Numbered from the stretch's first letter, positions 1-6,691 are shown. The stretch: 16,409 nt of DNA from Actinoallomurus sp048498315 (GCA_048498315.1 JBEHYF010000127.1:1-16409); one strand, 5' to 3'. The notes: generated by a model from the sequence alone, not told the origin. A program made the numbers and translations.

Positions 1-116
1 TCAACGCCCGCGTGACGTTCATCGCGCTGCTGAGCTGGGGCGCCGTCGCCGCCGCCTACACGATCGGCGGGCGCGCCCTCCGTTCCCTCACCCAGCCGAG
101 GTCGGTCGAATCATGA
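1..116 (+). CDS. C-terminal end of a membrane protein, possibly a CDP-alcohol phosphatidyltransferase (partial)
   Basis: Only the last 37 residues are in the window, from residue N (base 3) to the TGA at 114-116. They include a hydrophobic stretch (FIALLSWGAVAAAYTIGG) followed by a short polar tail, which fits a final transmembrane helix with a cytosolic end. The stop overlaps the next start as ATGA (113-116), so the two genes should be translationally coupled. From memory of actinobacterial proteins, DUF5941 often sits directly after a CDP-alcohol phosphatidyltransferase domain. The next gene is DUF5941, which makes that enzyme the best guess for this one. No catalytic motif is visible here, so the identity is inferred from context only. 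Confidence 0.5.
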   Translation, partial: NARVTFIALLSWGAVAAAYTIGGRALRSLTQPRSVES

Positions 117-808
117 GTTCCTCTTCGTCCCTGCTCCCCGGTGGAATGTCGCAGGGCGCCGCCGCGCCCCGGCCCGCGCACGATGCCGAGCTGGCGCACC
201 ACGCCGGCCGGCTGGTCGCCTACCGCGACGACGGACCGATAGCGCACCTGCTCGGCCGGCTCACCAAGGGCCAGCTCCCGCCGCTGCTGCCGCTGCTCGT
301 GGCCGGGGTGGTCACGCCGATCCTGCTGGGAGCGGGCGTCAGCGGGCAGACCAGCCCTGCGATCTTCGCACCGGTGCTGGCGCTGCTGCTGGCCGGCCCG
401 GGGGCGGCGCATCCCCACACCGGCCGGCTCGACTGGCTGGTGCCGCCCATCATCCGGGCCGTCGAATACGGCTACCTGGCGACGCTCGGCTTCGGCCACG
501 ACGTGCCCAAGCCGCTCGTGTACGCCTTCCTCGGCGTGCTGGCCTACCACCACTACGACACCGTCTACCGCACCCGGCAGCGGCTCTGGCCCGCCAGGTG
601 GGTGTTCCGCGCCGGCCTGGGCTGGGACGGCCGCATCCTGATCATGGCGGTCGCGGCCCTCGCCGGGAAGCTGCCGATCGTGTTCGCGGTGCTCGGCGTC
701 TACCTCGCGTTGCTGTTCGGCGTCGAGAGCGTCTACACCTGGGTGCGGGCCGGTACGGGCCGCGGCGTGATGGTCAATCTGGAGGACGAGGAGGAGGCCG
801 GCTCATGA
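113..808 (+). CDS. DUF5941-type multi-pass membrane protein
   Basis: A 231-residue protein. After a polar N-terminus of about 35 residues it has the phrase VAYRDDGPIAHLLGRL, then several hydrophobic segments (roughly residues 55-100, 120-145 and 175-210). The loop HPHTGRLDWLVPPIIRAVEYGYL lies between them. This order (YRDDGP, then SHPH-GRLDWLVPP, then LGWDGR) is what I recall of DUF5941, a domain usually attached to or next to CDP-alcohol phosphatidyltransferases. No catalytic residues are known to me. The C-terminus is acidic (EDEEE). The start at 113 is chosen because it overlaps the upstream stop as ATGA. A GAGG about 11 bases upstream may serve as ribosome binding site. An internal ATG at 146 is the alternative. 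It probably acts at the membrane with the operon's phosphatidyltransferases. Confidence 0.75.
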   Translation: MSSSSSLLPGGMSQGAAAPRPAHDAELAHHAGRLVAYRDDGPIAHLLGRLTKGQLPPLLPLLVAGVVTPILLGAGVSGQTSPAIFAPVLALLLAGPGAAHPHTGRLDWLVPPIIRAVEYGYLATLGFGHDVPKPLVYAFLGVLAYHHYDTVYRTRQRLWPARWVFRAGLGWDGRILIMAVAALAGKLPIVFAVLGVYLALLFGVESVYTWVRAGTGRGVMVNLEDEEEAGS

Positions 809-1539
809 TCGGTATGGTTCTGGCCGCGGGCGCGGGCCGCCGGCTCCGCCCGTACACCGACACCCTGCCCAAGGCGCTGGTCCCGGTCGACGGCGAGACG
901 ACGATCCTCGACATCGCGCTGCGCAACCTGGCCGAGGTGGAGCTCACCGACGTGGTCATCGTCGTCGGCTACCGCGCCGAGGCGGTCGAGCAGCGCAAGG
1001 CCGCGCTGGAGAAGCGGTACGGCGTCGAGCTCACCCTCGTCCACAACGACAAGGCCGAGGAGTGGAACAACTCTTACTCCATGTGGCTGGCCCGCGACCA
1101 CTTCGCCGAGGGCGTCCTGATGGTCAACGGCGACACCGTGCACCCGGTGAGCGTGGAGCGCACCCTGCTGGAGGGCCGCGGCGCCGCCGACGTCCTCCTC
1201 GCGGTCGACGACGTCAAGAAGCTGGCCGAGGAGGAGATGAAGGTGACCCTCGGCGACGACGGCCGGCTGCGCCGCATCACCAAGCTGATGGACCCCGCCG
1301 AGGCGTACGGCGAGTACATCGGCGCGACGCTGCTGGAGCCGGCCGCGGCCGGGCCGCTGGCCGATGCGCTGAAGGCCACCTGGGAACGCGACCCGAACCT
1401 GTACTACGAAGACGGCTACCAGGAGCTGGTCGACCGCGGGGGGAAGATCGCCATCGCACCGATCGGGGCCGTCGAGTGGGTCGAGGTCGACGACCACGAC
1501 GACCTGGAGAAGGCCCGCCGGATCGCCAAGGGCTACTGA
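805..1539 (+). CDS. LicC-like sugar/polyol-phosphate nucleotidyltransferase (phosphocholine cytidylyltransferase family)
   Basis: A 244-residue protein that opens with the NTP-transferase signature LAAGAGRRLRPYTDTLPKAL (about residues 5-24), where the Gly-rich loop and the Lys bind the nucleotide. WNNSYSMWLARDHF and the GD pair in VNGDTV follow, as in the LicC/phosphocholine cytidylyltransferase and inositol-1-phosphate cytidylyltransferase group. A WVEVDDHDDLEKAR phrase near the C-terminus is also typical, its acids probably holding the second metal. The likely reaction is CTP plus a small alcohol phosphate giving a CDP-alcohol and pyrophosphate. The neighbours (a G1P dehydrogenase-like enzyme and a CDP-alcohol transferase) suggest glycerol-1-phosphate as substrate, but that is inference. 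The start overlaps the upstream stop (ATGA, 805-808). The stop overlaps the next start (TGATG, 1537-1541). Confidence 0.82.
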   Translation: MIGMVLAAGAGRRLRPYTDTLPKALVPVDGETTILDIALRNLAEVELTDVVIVVGYRAEAVEQRKAALEKRYGVELTLVHNDKAEEWNNSYSMWLARDHFAEGVLMVNGDTVHPVSVERTLLEGRGAADVLLAVDDVKKLAEEEMKVTLGDDGRLRRITKLMDPAEAYGEYIGATLLEPAAAGPLADALKATWERDPNLYYEDGYQELVDRGGKIAIAPIGAVEWVEVDDHDDLEKARRIAKGY

Positions 1540-2612
1540 TGCCGCTCCTGACGCGGATGCTCCCCGCGCCGCTGTCCATCGACGTGCGGCGAGGGGCCAT
1601 CGCCCACCTCGGCGAGCTGCTCGCCGACCGGCGTATCGCGACGGAGGGACGCGTGGCGATCGCGGTCGGCCCCGGTCAGGGCGACCAGATCGCCGAGCAT
1701 GTCCGGCCGAGCCTGCGGGCCTGCGAGGTCTTCCGCGTCGAGGGCGCCAGCGTCGACGCGGCCGTCGAGCTGGGCTCCCGCCTGCGCGGCGGCACGTACG
1801 AAGCGGTCGTCGGCATCGGCGGCGGGCGCACCATCGACGCCACCAAGTACGCCGCGACGCTCGCCGGCATCCCGATGGTCTCGGTGGCCACGAATCTGTC
1901 CCACGACGGCATCTGCTCGCCGACGGCCTCGCTCGAGCACGAGCAGGGCAAGGGCTCGTTCGGTGTGACCATGCCGCTGGCCATGATCGTGGATCTCGAC
2001 TACGTGCGCGCCGCGCCGCCGCGGCTGGTCCGCGCCGGCGTCGGCGACGTGCTGAGCAACTTCTCGGCCGTGGACGACTGGCTGCTGGCCGGCCGCGAGC
2101 AGGGCGACCCGATCGACCGGCTGGCGCTGACGCTCGCCCGCACGGCCGCCGAGGCGCTGATCCACCAGCCGCGGTCGATCGAGTCCGACGAGTTCCTGAC
2201 CGTACTGGCCGAAGGGCTCGTGCTGTCGGGGATGGCGATGTCGTTCGCCGGGTCGTCGCGCCCGTCGAGCGGCGGCGACCACGAGATCCTGCACGCGATC
2301 GACCACCTGTTCCCGGGCACCGCCAACCACGGCGAGCTGGCCGGTATCGGCGCGGCGTTCTGCTACCACCTGCGCGCGGTCCACCTCGGCGAGGGCGCCG
2401 AGCGTCTCGCCCAGATCGTGGCGTGCCTCGACCGTCACGGGCTGCCCAAGACACCTCAAGACGTCGGCCTGTCCGAGGAGCGGTTCGCCGAGGCGGTGCT
2501 CTACGCTCCACAGACACGGCCGGGCCGGTACACCATCCTGGAACACCTCGCACTGGACGAGGGCGCTGTGCGGAAAGCGGTACGCGATTATGTCGGCACC
2601 TTCGCTGGCTGA
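1539..2612 (+). CDS. Glycerol-1-phosphate dehydrogenase-like iron-containing alcohol dehydrogenase family protein
   Basis: A 357-residue protein, the usual length for the EgsA/AraM group. The NAD(P)-binding loop GIGGG (about residues 92-96) is followed by RTIDATKYAA. Next comes NLSHDGICSPTASL (about 119-132), which closely follows the archaeal G1P dehydrogenase pattern SHDG..SP.AS. Probable metal ligands are Asp170 in AGVGD, His248 in GGDHEILH and His264 in NHGELAGIG. The expected reaction is reduction of dihydroxyacetone phosphate to sn-glycerol-1-phosphate. A related polyol phosphate, as in the 2-deoxy-scyllo-inosose synthase relatives, is possible but the motifs fit G1PDH better. Much longer upstream reading in this frame exists, but the ATG at 1539 overlaps the previous stop and starts at the domain edge. 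Confidence 0.82.
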   Translation: MPLLTRMLPAPLSIDVRRGAIAHLGELLADRRIATEGRVAIAVGPGQGDQIAEHVRPSLRACEVFRVEGASVDAAVELGSRLRGGTYEAVVGIGGGRTIDATKYAATLAGIPMVSVATNLSHDGICSPTASLEHEQGKGSFGVTMPLAMIVDLDYVRAAPPRLVRAGVGDVLSNFSAVDDWLLAGREQGDPIDRLALTLARTAAEALIHQPRSIESDEFLTVLAEGLVLSGMAMSFAGSSRPSSGGDHEILHAIDHLFPGTANHGELAGIGAAFCYHLRAVHLGEGAERLAQIVACLDRHGLPKTPQDVGLSEERFAEAVLYAPQTRPGRYTILEHLALDEGAVRKAVRDYVGTFAG

Positions 2613-3381
2613 GGTCCGGGCGGGCGGCCAGCCGCCCGGGCTGAAAGAGCGGCGCAACGAGGAGCACTGGGCGGGGCGGCTGTACATGCGCCGTGTCTCG
2701 CCACTGTTCACGTGGATGTTCATCCGCATCGGGTTCACGCCGAACCAGCTCACCTACCTCATGATCCTGTGCGGCGTGCTGGGCGGCGCGGCCGTCGCGG
2801 TCACCGCCCGCGGCACGGCCGGCCTGATCTGGGCGATCGTCGGGGCGCTGCTGATCCAGGCGTACCTGCTGCTCGACTGCTCCGACGGCGAGGTCGCGCG
2901 GATCCGCAACCGCACGTCGGTCACCGGCGTCTACCTCGACCGGATCGGGCACTACGTGTCGGAGGTCTGCCTGCTGGCCGGCCTCGGCGTACGGGCCCAG
3001 GGCGCCTTCCACAACGGCGGCTACATCGAGCTGGGGTTGCTGGCCGCGCTCGGCGCCGCGCTGATCAAGGCCGAGACCGACAACGTCGTGGTGGCTCGCG
3101 CCAAGTCCGGCCTGCCGGCCACCCCGGCGGGCGGCGACCGGGCGCTGCGGCCCGAGTCGACCAGGCTGGCGCTGGCCCGCGAGGCGGCGTCGCTGCTGAA
3201 GTTCCACCGCATCATCGGCGCGGTCGAGCTGTCGCTGTTCATCGTCGCCGCCGCCATCGTCGACCACGCGACCGGGACGCTGACCGCGACCCGGGTGCTG
3301 ACGGTCGCGGTCGCGGTGGTGGCCGTGCTGCAGACCGGGCTGCACTTCGTCAGCATCGTCGCCTCCCGGAGGCTGAAGTGA
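2590..3381 (+). CDS. CDP-alcohol phosphatidyltransferase family membrane enzyme
   Basis: A 263-residue integral membrane protein. The family motif D-x2-D-G-x2-A-R-x8-G-x3-D-x3-D is present as D96, D99, G100, A103, R104, G113 and D117, but the last Asp is His121 (VYLDRIGH). Hydrophobic segments lie at about residues 55-72, 78-95, 122-135, 147-160, 210-232 and 238-258. It should move a phospho-alcohol from a CDP-alcohol to an acceptor at the cytoplasmic face of the membrane, using the product of the upstream nucleotidyltransferase. The start overlaps the dehydrogenase gene by 23 bases and has only a weak purine-rich site (GGAAAGCGG) upstream. The stop overlaps the next gene as GTGA. The substrate and acceptor are not determined by sequence. 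Confidence 0.85.
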   Translation: MSAPSLAEVRAGGQPPGLKERRNEEHWAGRLYMRRVSPLFTWMFIRIGFTPNQLTYLMILCGVLGGAAVAVTARGTAGLIWAIVGALLIQAYLLLDCSDGEVARIRNRTSVTGVYLDRIGHYVSEVCLLAGLGVRAQGAFHNGGYIELGLLAALGAALIKAETDNVVVARAKSGLPATPAGGDRALRPESTRLALAREAASLLKFHRIIGAVELSLFIVAAAIVDHATGTLTATRVLTVAVAVVAVLQTGLHFVSIVASRRLK

Positions 3382-4238
3382 AGCTGTCCGTCGTCGTGCT
3401 CACCATGGGCAACCGCCCGGTCGAGTTGGAGCGCGCGGTCAAGAGCGCACTGAACCAGCGCGGCGTGGACATCGAGGTGGTGCTGGTCGGCAACGGCGCC
3501 GACGTGCCCGGGTCATGGCCTGACAACGTGAAGGTCGTGCGCCTGCCGGAGAACCTCGGCATCCCGGGCGGCCGCAACCGCGGCGTCGAGGCATGCTCCG
3601 GTGAGGTGATTCTTTTCCTGGACGACGACGGCTGGTATGAGTCGGCGGAGCTGGGCGCGCGCCTGCGGGACATGTTCACCGCCGACCCGAAGCTCGGCAT
3701 CGTTTCGTTCCGGGTGCGCGACCCGGAGGGCGGGCCGGGCGAGCGCCGGCACGTGCCGCGGCTGCGCGCGGGCGACCCGATGCGGTCCTCGGAGGTGACG
3801 ACGTTCCTCGGCGGCGCGTGCGCCATCCGGCGCGCCGCCTTCGACGCGGCGGGCGGCCTGCCCGAGGAGTTCTTCTACGCGCACGAGGAGACCGACCTCG
3901 CCTGGCAGGCGCTCGACGCCGGCTATCGCATCGTGTACGACGCCGAGTCGGTGATGTTCCACCCGGCAGTGTCGCCGACCCGGCACGAGATGTTCTACCG
4001 GTTGAACGCCCGCAACCGGGTGTGGCTGGCCCGCCGCAACCTGCCCTGGCCGCTGGCCTTCGCCTACCTGGCCGTGTGGGTCGCCATGACGGTGGTCCGT
4101 GAGCGCAGGTGGGCGGCGCTGCGCCCGTGGCTGGGCGGCTTCCGCGAGGGCTGGCGCAGGCCCGCCGGGCCGCGCCGCCCGATCTCCTGGCGCACCGCCT
4201 GGCGCATGACCCGCCTCGGCCGCCCACCCATCATCTGA
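3378..4238 (+). CDS. Family 2 (GT-A) glycosyltransferase
   Basis: A 286-residue protein. It starts with the GT-A strand VKLSVVVLTMGNRP, then PENLGIPGGRNRGV (about residues 57-70), a common nucleotide-sugar-binding segment of GT2 rhamnosyl- and galactofuranosyl-like enzymes. The metal-binding acids are in FLDDDGW (82-84), followed by FLGGACAIRR and the catalytic-type acidic motif FYAHEETDLAWQ. The C-terminus has a hydrophobic stretch (about 225-240) and a basic tail, consistent with membrane association. It begins with GTG, with GGAGG five bases upstream, and overlaps the phosphatidyltransferase stop (GTGA, 3378-3381). It is the last gene of the operon and probably glycosylates the lipid or polymer made by the upstream enzymes. 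The sugar cannot be predicted. Confidence 0.85.
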   Translation: MKLSVVVLTMGNRPVELERAVKSALNQRGVDIEVVLVGNGADVPGSWPDNVKVVRLPENLGIPGGRNRGVEACSGEVILFLDDDGWYESAELGARLRDMFTADPKLGIVSFRVRDPEGGPGERRHVPRLRAGDPMRSSEVTTFLGGACAIRRAAFDAAGGLPEEFFYAHEETDLAWQALDAGYRIVYDAESVMFHPAVSPTRHEMFYRLNARNRVWLARRNLPWPLAFAYLAVWVAMTVVRERRWAALRPWLGGFREGWRRPAGPRRPISWRTAWRMTRLGRPPII

Positions 4239-4244
4239 GCCCGA

Positions 4245-4256
4245 CAGGCGCGCCTG
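4245..4256. terminator. Short perfect palindrome between converging genes
   Basis: CAGGCGCGCCTG is a perfect 12-base inverted repeat in the 82-base gap between the end of the glycosyltransferase gene and the end of the second DUF397 gene on the other strand. With no loop bases it would fold poorly as RNA and there is no T-run, so a terminator role is only a guess from position. Confidence 0.2.
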
Positions 4257-4320
4257 AATCCGCCGATCGCGTGACCTGGCCGTGCCGAGAGACGACAGCC
4301 GTGGAACGTGCAGGGCGGTC

Positions 4321-4455
4321 CTACGCGTCTCCCGCCGGGCCGGGGTTCGGCGTGGCGTTCACGCACGGGGCGGCGACCTCCACACACTGGCCGCCGTCGT
4401 GCCCGCTGAAGGAGCTCTTGCGCCACTGGATGACGGGGAGGTCAGGGGCGCTCAT
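4321..4455 (-). CDS. Truncated DUF397 protein, second tandem copy
   Basis: A 44-residue protein starting MSAPDLPVIQWRKSSFSG and carrying the DUF397 core WRKSSFSG-x2-GG-x-CVEVAA. The family is normally about 60-70 residues and continues with a VRDSK...G...L.FT..EW..F half, which is missing here. A VRE stub can be read one frame back just after the core (GTGCGTGAA), so this could be an old frameshift. The ATG at 4455 has GGAGAGCC directly before it, the same leader as the first copy. It lies 9 bases after that copy. DUF397 proteins are small partners of XRE/DUF5753 (WhiJ-type) regulators, and such a regulator is immediately upstream. Whether the short form is functional is unclear. Confidence 0.65.
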   Translation of the reverse strand: MSAPDLPVIQWRKSSFSGHDGGQCVEVAAPCVNATPNPGPAGDA

Positions 4456-4464
4456 GGCTCTCCG

Positions 4465-4596
4465 TCACTCCTTCGATCGAGCCGAGGGCGGCGTTGCGGT
4501 CGCGCACAGGGCCGCGACCTCGACGCAGTCTCCACCTTCGTGCCCGCTGAAGGAACTCTTGCGCCATTGGACGTCGGGGAGGTCAGGGGTGCTCAT
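4465..4596 (-). CDS. Truncated DUF397 protein, first tandem copy
   Basis: A 43-residue protein starting MSTPDLPDVQWRKSSFSG, followed by HEGGDCVEVAAL, the N-terminal core of DUF397. It ends SARSKE, which may correspond to the VRDSKE that opens the second half of normal members, so the tryptophan-containing C-terminal half is absent. The ATG at 4596 lies inside the end of the XRE gene (14-base overlap) with GGAG eight bases before it, so translation is probably coupled. The DNA closely matches the next copy with a 141-base period (4321-4455), which shows a local tandem duplication. It probably works with the adjacent WhiJ-like regulator in control of development or secondary metabolism, as known for such pairs in Streptomyces. 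Confidence 0.7.
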   Translation of the reverse strand: MSTPDLPDVQWRKSSFSGHEGGDCVEVAALCATATPPSARSKE

Positions 4597-5416
4597 GGCT
4601 CTCCATCGCTTCTTCGATCAAGGCGCGGGACCGCGTCACGTCGAGAGTGTGGCCCTGGATCAGATCCCACTTTACGAGCTTGAGCGCGGCCCTGTCGTGT
4701 GCTTTCAGGAGCGTTCCCTCTCCGGATGACTCGGTGTAAGCGACGTCGGGGCCGTCGGCGAAGCCCAGGACGGTGAAGCCTCCGGTGAGGCCGGCGTAAT
4801 ACCCGACGCCGTGCGGCACCACCTGGACGTTGACCCTGCTGTCGCCGCGGCTGATGTCGAGAAGGTAGGCGAGCTGTTCGCGCATGATCTCGGGCGTGCC
4901 GACGGTGCGGTGAAGAACCCCTTCATCGAGGATGAGGAAGACGTGCGGAGGATCGGCGCGCAAGAAGATCTCCTTCCGCTTCATGCGCGCCGCGATGGTG
5001 AGGTCGGCGGCCTCCGGGCTCATGAACGAGCCCATGATGGCGCGGGCGTACGCCTCGGTCTGGAACAGCCCGGCAACCAGCAGCGGATCGAACTTTCGGA
5101 TCTTGGAGGAGCGCCGTTCGAGCTGCACGTACCGCTCGAAGCCGGGCGGCAGCATGCCGAGGTGACGGGTCTCGCTGACCAGTTTCCATAGCTTGTGGAA
5201 CCGGTCACCGGAGGCGAAGAAGGTGTCCAGATCGTCGGCGAACGCCTTCGACGGCAGGTTCTTCGCCGTCTCTACCTGGCCGGCGTACTGCGGCGTGCAG
5301 CCGAGTTTCTCGGCGAGCTCATTCCTGCTGAGCCCGGCGGCGGAGCGCCGCATCTCCAGGGCGATGCCGAACGCGCGGATCGCCGGAGCTTCGTAGGGGG
5401 CGCGCTGTGCGGGCAT
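4583..5416 (-). CDS. XRE-family helix-turn-helix regulator with DUF5753 domain (WhiJ-like)
   Basis: A 277-residue protein from the ATG at 5416. Residues about 10-60 form an XRE helix-turn-helix (ALEMRRSAAGLSRNELAEKLGCTPQYAGQVE). From about residue 85 the DUF5753 domain follows, with the typical phrases FDPLLVAGLFQTEAYARAI, LDEGVLHRTVG, REQLAYLL, VNVQVVPHGVGYYAGLTGGFTVLGF and DRAALKLV. Family members repress genes and are controlled by small DUF397 partners. Two DUF397 genes follow directly, the first overlapping by 14 bases. An upstream GTG at 5458 would add 14 residues, but the chosen ATG has GGAGG ten bases before it and begins at conserved sequence. It is divergent from two small unknown genes, whose shared promoter region it may control. 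Confidence 0.88.
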   Translation of the reverse strand: MPAQRAPYEAPAIRAFGIALEMRRSAAGLSRNELAEKLGCTPQYAGQVETAKNLPSKAFADDLDTFFASGDRFHKLWKLVSETRHLGMLPPGFERYVQLERRSSKIRKFDPLLVAGLFQTEAYARAIMGSFMSPEAADLTIAARMKRKEIFLRADPPHVFLILDEGVLHRTVGTPEIMREQLAYLLDISRGDSRVNVQVVPHGVGYYAGLTGGFTVLGFADGPDVAYTESSGEGTLLKAHDRAALKLVKWDLIQGHTLDVTRSRALIEEAMESHEHP

Positions 5417-5556
5417 TCGGAGACGACCTCCGGGGGTGTCACCGGACCGGGTTCGCACCAGGTTTAGCTGAGGTGGCCAGGGGTTCGTGGCTTAACGTAA
5501 TCGATCGTGTGAGTGTCGTCACCGTGAATCGCAAGACGGATCGAACGGAGCACGTC
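5417..5556. promoter_or_regulatory. Divergent promoter region between the WhiJ-like regulator and two small genes
   Basis: About 140 bases separate the two divergent coding regions. The part around 5485-5506 (CGTGGCTTAACGTAATCGATCG) is distinctly AT-richer than its surroundings. It contains TAACGT (5493-5498), an acceptable -10 element for the rightward genes. No convincing -35 is seen. By analogy with other XRE regulators this is where the regulator at 4583-5416 would be expected to bind, but no operator can be named. Confidence 0.4.
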
Positions 5557-5862
5557 GTGGATCGGTACACATCAGACGACATACACGCGTACGCGGAGTC
5601 GCTCGCGCTGGCGTGCCAGGAGGCGGGCCTGGACGCCGAGCAGCGCGGTGCCCACATTTTCGTTCGGGGAGCGACCGGTCACCTCGACGAGACGATCACG
5701 TGCGGGCCGGACGAGCACGGCGAACTGCGCTGGCGCTGGTCCTGGGGTGCGCCGATCTGCCGCCGGGGCGAGGTGGAGCGCCCGCTCGGCGTCGATGACG
5801 TGGGCGAACTGGTCCGGTCGATCGGCAGGGTCGTCGCGGTCCCGATCCGGGAAGCGGAGTAA
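5557..5862 (+). CDS. Small conserved-looking protein of unknown function
   Basis: A 101-residue protein (VDRYTSDDIHAYAESLALAC...) that I do not recognise by family name. It has a helical N-terminus, a central segment (AHIFVRGATGHLDETITCGPDEHGELRWRWSWG) that reads as beta-strands with conserved-looking Trp residues, and a helical C-terminus. No signal peptide or membrane segment is present. GTG 5557 is chosen because GGAG lies six bases upstream. GTG 5509 and 5524 are in-frame alternatives that would add 16 or 11 residues. It sits divergent from the WhiJ-like regulator and five bases before the next gene, so the two form an operon. Small proteins of this size are common beside DUF397/DUF5753 regulators, which is the only clue to its job. 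Confidence 0.65.
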   Translation: MDRYTSDDIHAYAESLALACQEAGLDAEQRGAHIFVRGATGHLDETITCGPDEHGELRWRWSWGAPICRRGEVERPLGVDDVGELVRSIGRVVAVPIREAE

Positions 5863-5867
5863 CGGCC

Positions 5868-6260
5868 ATGACACCCGAGGACCGGCTCGTCCGCTCGCTT
5901 CCGGCGCTGCGCGAACTGATCGACTCGCTGGCGAATCGCTCGCCTTCGGAGGCGAGCGATCTGCTCCGGCTCGACTTTCTCGTCCGGAAGTATCCGGCCG
6001 CCGCGAGGATGAGCCTGCGCCTGGCGCAGCGTCCTCAGGTCGCATCGCCCGCGCCGGTCGGCTGGTCGTCGGTCCCGGACGCCGACGGGCTCCCGTTGTG
6101 GCGATGGACGGGCGGCCGGGTCTGCGTCGCGACCGGCGACATGGACCAGCTCCGGTTCATCGGGGTCGCCCTCGACCGGTTCGACCGGATGACCGCCGAA
6201 GAACTCCACGCCTACGTGCGATGGCCCTCGCGCCCTCCGGAAAGCGGAACGTCAACCTGA
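5868..6260 (+). CDS. Small protein of unknown function
   Basis: A 130-residue protein I do not recognise. The first 55 residues are helical and charged (MTPEDRLVRSLPALRELIDSL...). A Pro-rich linker (about 58-75) leads to a second part with WRWTGGRVCVATGDMDQLRFIGVALDRFDRMTAEELHAYV, where the strand-then-helix pattern partly resembles the preceding protein's DDIHAYAESL phrase. The ATG has GGAG eight bases before it and follows the previous stop by five bases, so the pair is co-transcribed. No export signal is seen. The gene is followed by a long non-coding stretch. Confidence 0.6.
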   Translation: MTPEDRLVRSLPALRELIDSLANRSPSEASDLLRLDFLVRKYPAAARMSLRLAQRPQVASPAPVGWSSVPDADGLPLWRWTGGRVCVATGDMDQLRFIGVALDRFDRMTAEELHAYVRWPSRPPESGTST

Positions 6261-6342
6261 CATTGGGCGAACGCCGACCCCCCGCTCGCTGCGGCGGGCC
6301 GCCCCGGTTCCGAATCCTTCCGCTTCCAAGTCCGTGACGGCG

Positions 6343-6358
6343 TGCCGCGATTGCGGCA
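6343..6358 (+). terminator. Hairpin downstream of the two small genes
   Basis: TGCCGC-GATT-GCGGCA is a perfect six-base-pair stem with a four-base loop, 82 bases after the stop of the gene at 5868-6260. There is no T-run, which is common for actinobacterial terminators. Its position fits transcription termination, but function is inferred. Confidence 0.3.
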
Positions 6359-6438
6359 TCCGCAGATGTCAGACCTCGCGCTGCCCGCGTCTGGCCACGC
6401 AGGTCAGACTGCCAGGCCTCTGCCCGGAAGAATCCACA

Positions 6439-6480
6439 ATCGGGCGCGCTGCCCGATGGGCTCCTCACACGGATGTGAGG
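6439..6480 (+). terminator. Two adjacent hairpins
   Basis: ATCGGGC-GCGCT-GCCCGAT (6439-6457) and CCTCACA-CGGA-TGTGAGG (6463-6480) are perfect seven-base-pair stems separated by five bases. They could be a tandem terminator, parts of a structured RNA or protein-binding sites. There is nothing else to decide between these. Confidence 0.3.
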
Positions 6481-6586
6481 GGGTCGCGTTGACTAGTGGG
6501 GTGTCCACGAACGTTCACCGGGTCGGCGGCGACGGCCGGGCCCACCACATCGGCCACGCCGGCGGCCGGTGTCTCGTGCGCTGACC

Positions 6587-6620
6587 TTCCCTCAGCAGGA
6601 AAAATTTCCTGCTGAGGGAA
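6587..6620. repeat. Perfect 34-base palindrome (16-base arms), copy A
   Basis: The arms TTCCCTCAGCAGGAAA and TTTCCTGCTGAGGGAA are exact reverse complements around a central AA. It is the longest perfect inverted repeat I see in the window and is AT-richer than its surroundings. A diverged copy lies 71 bases downstream, and both are followed by CG (GGGAACG). This suggests a dispersed intergenic repeat or a paired binding site. Confidence 0.8.
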
Positions 6621-6691
6621 CGAGCTCGGTAAGCCCCCCGGGACCGGCCGGCTCCGGATCGGACCCGGTCAACCTATGTGGTCACACTGGC

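Noticed and set aside
733..3345. 870-residue open frame on the minus strand
   Set aside because: It lies opposite four well-supported genes and its translation is compositionally shadow-like (Arg, Gly, Asp, Gln-rich with no motif). High GC content produces such frames.
4109..4729. 206-residue plus-strand frame showing an internal protein duplication
   Set aside because: The duplication is the two tandem DUF397 genes on the minus strand seen from the other side.
6681..6690. Small palindrome TGTGGTCACA near 6677-6686 as an operator
   Set aside because: Arms are only four bases and it lies far from any start codon, so chance is likely.
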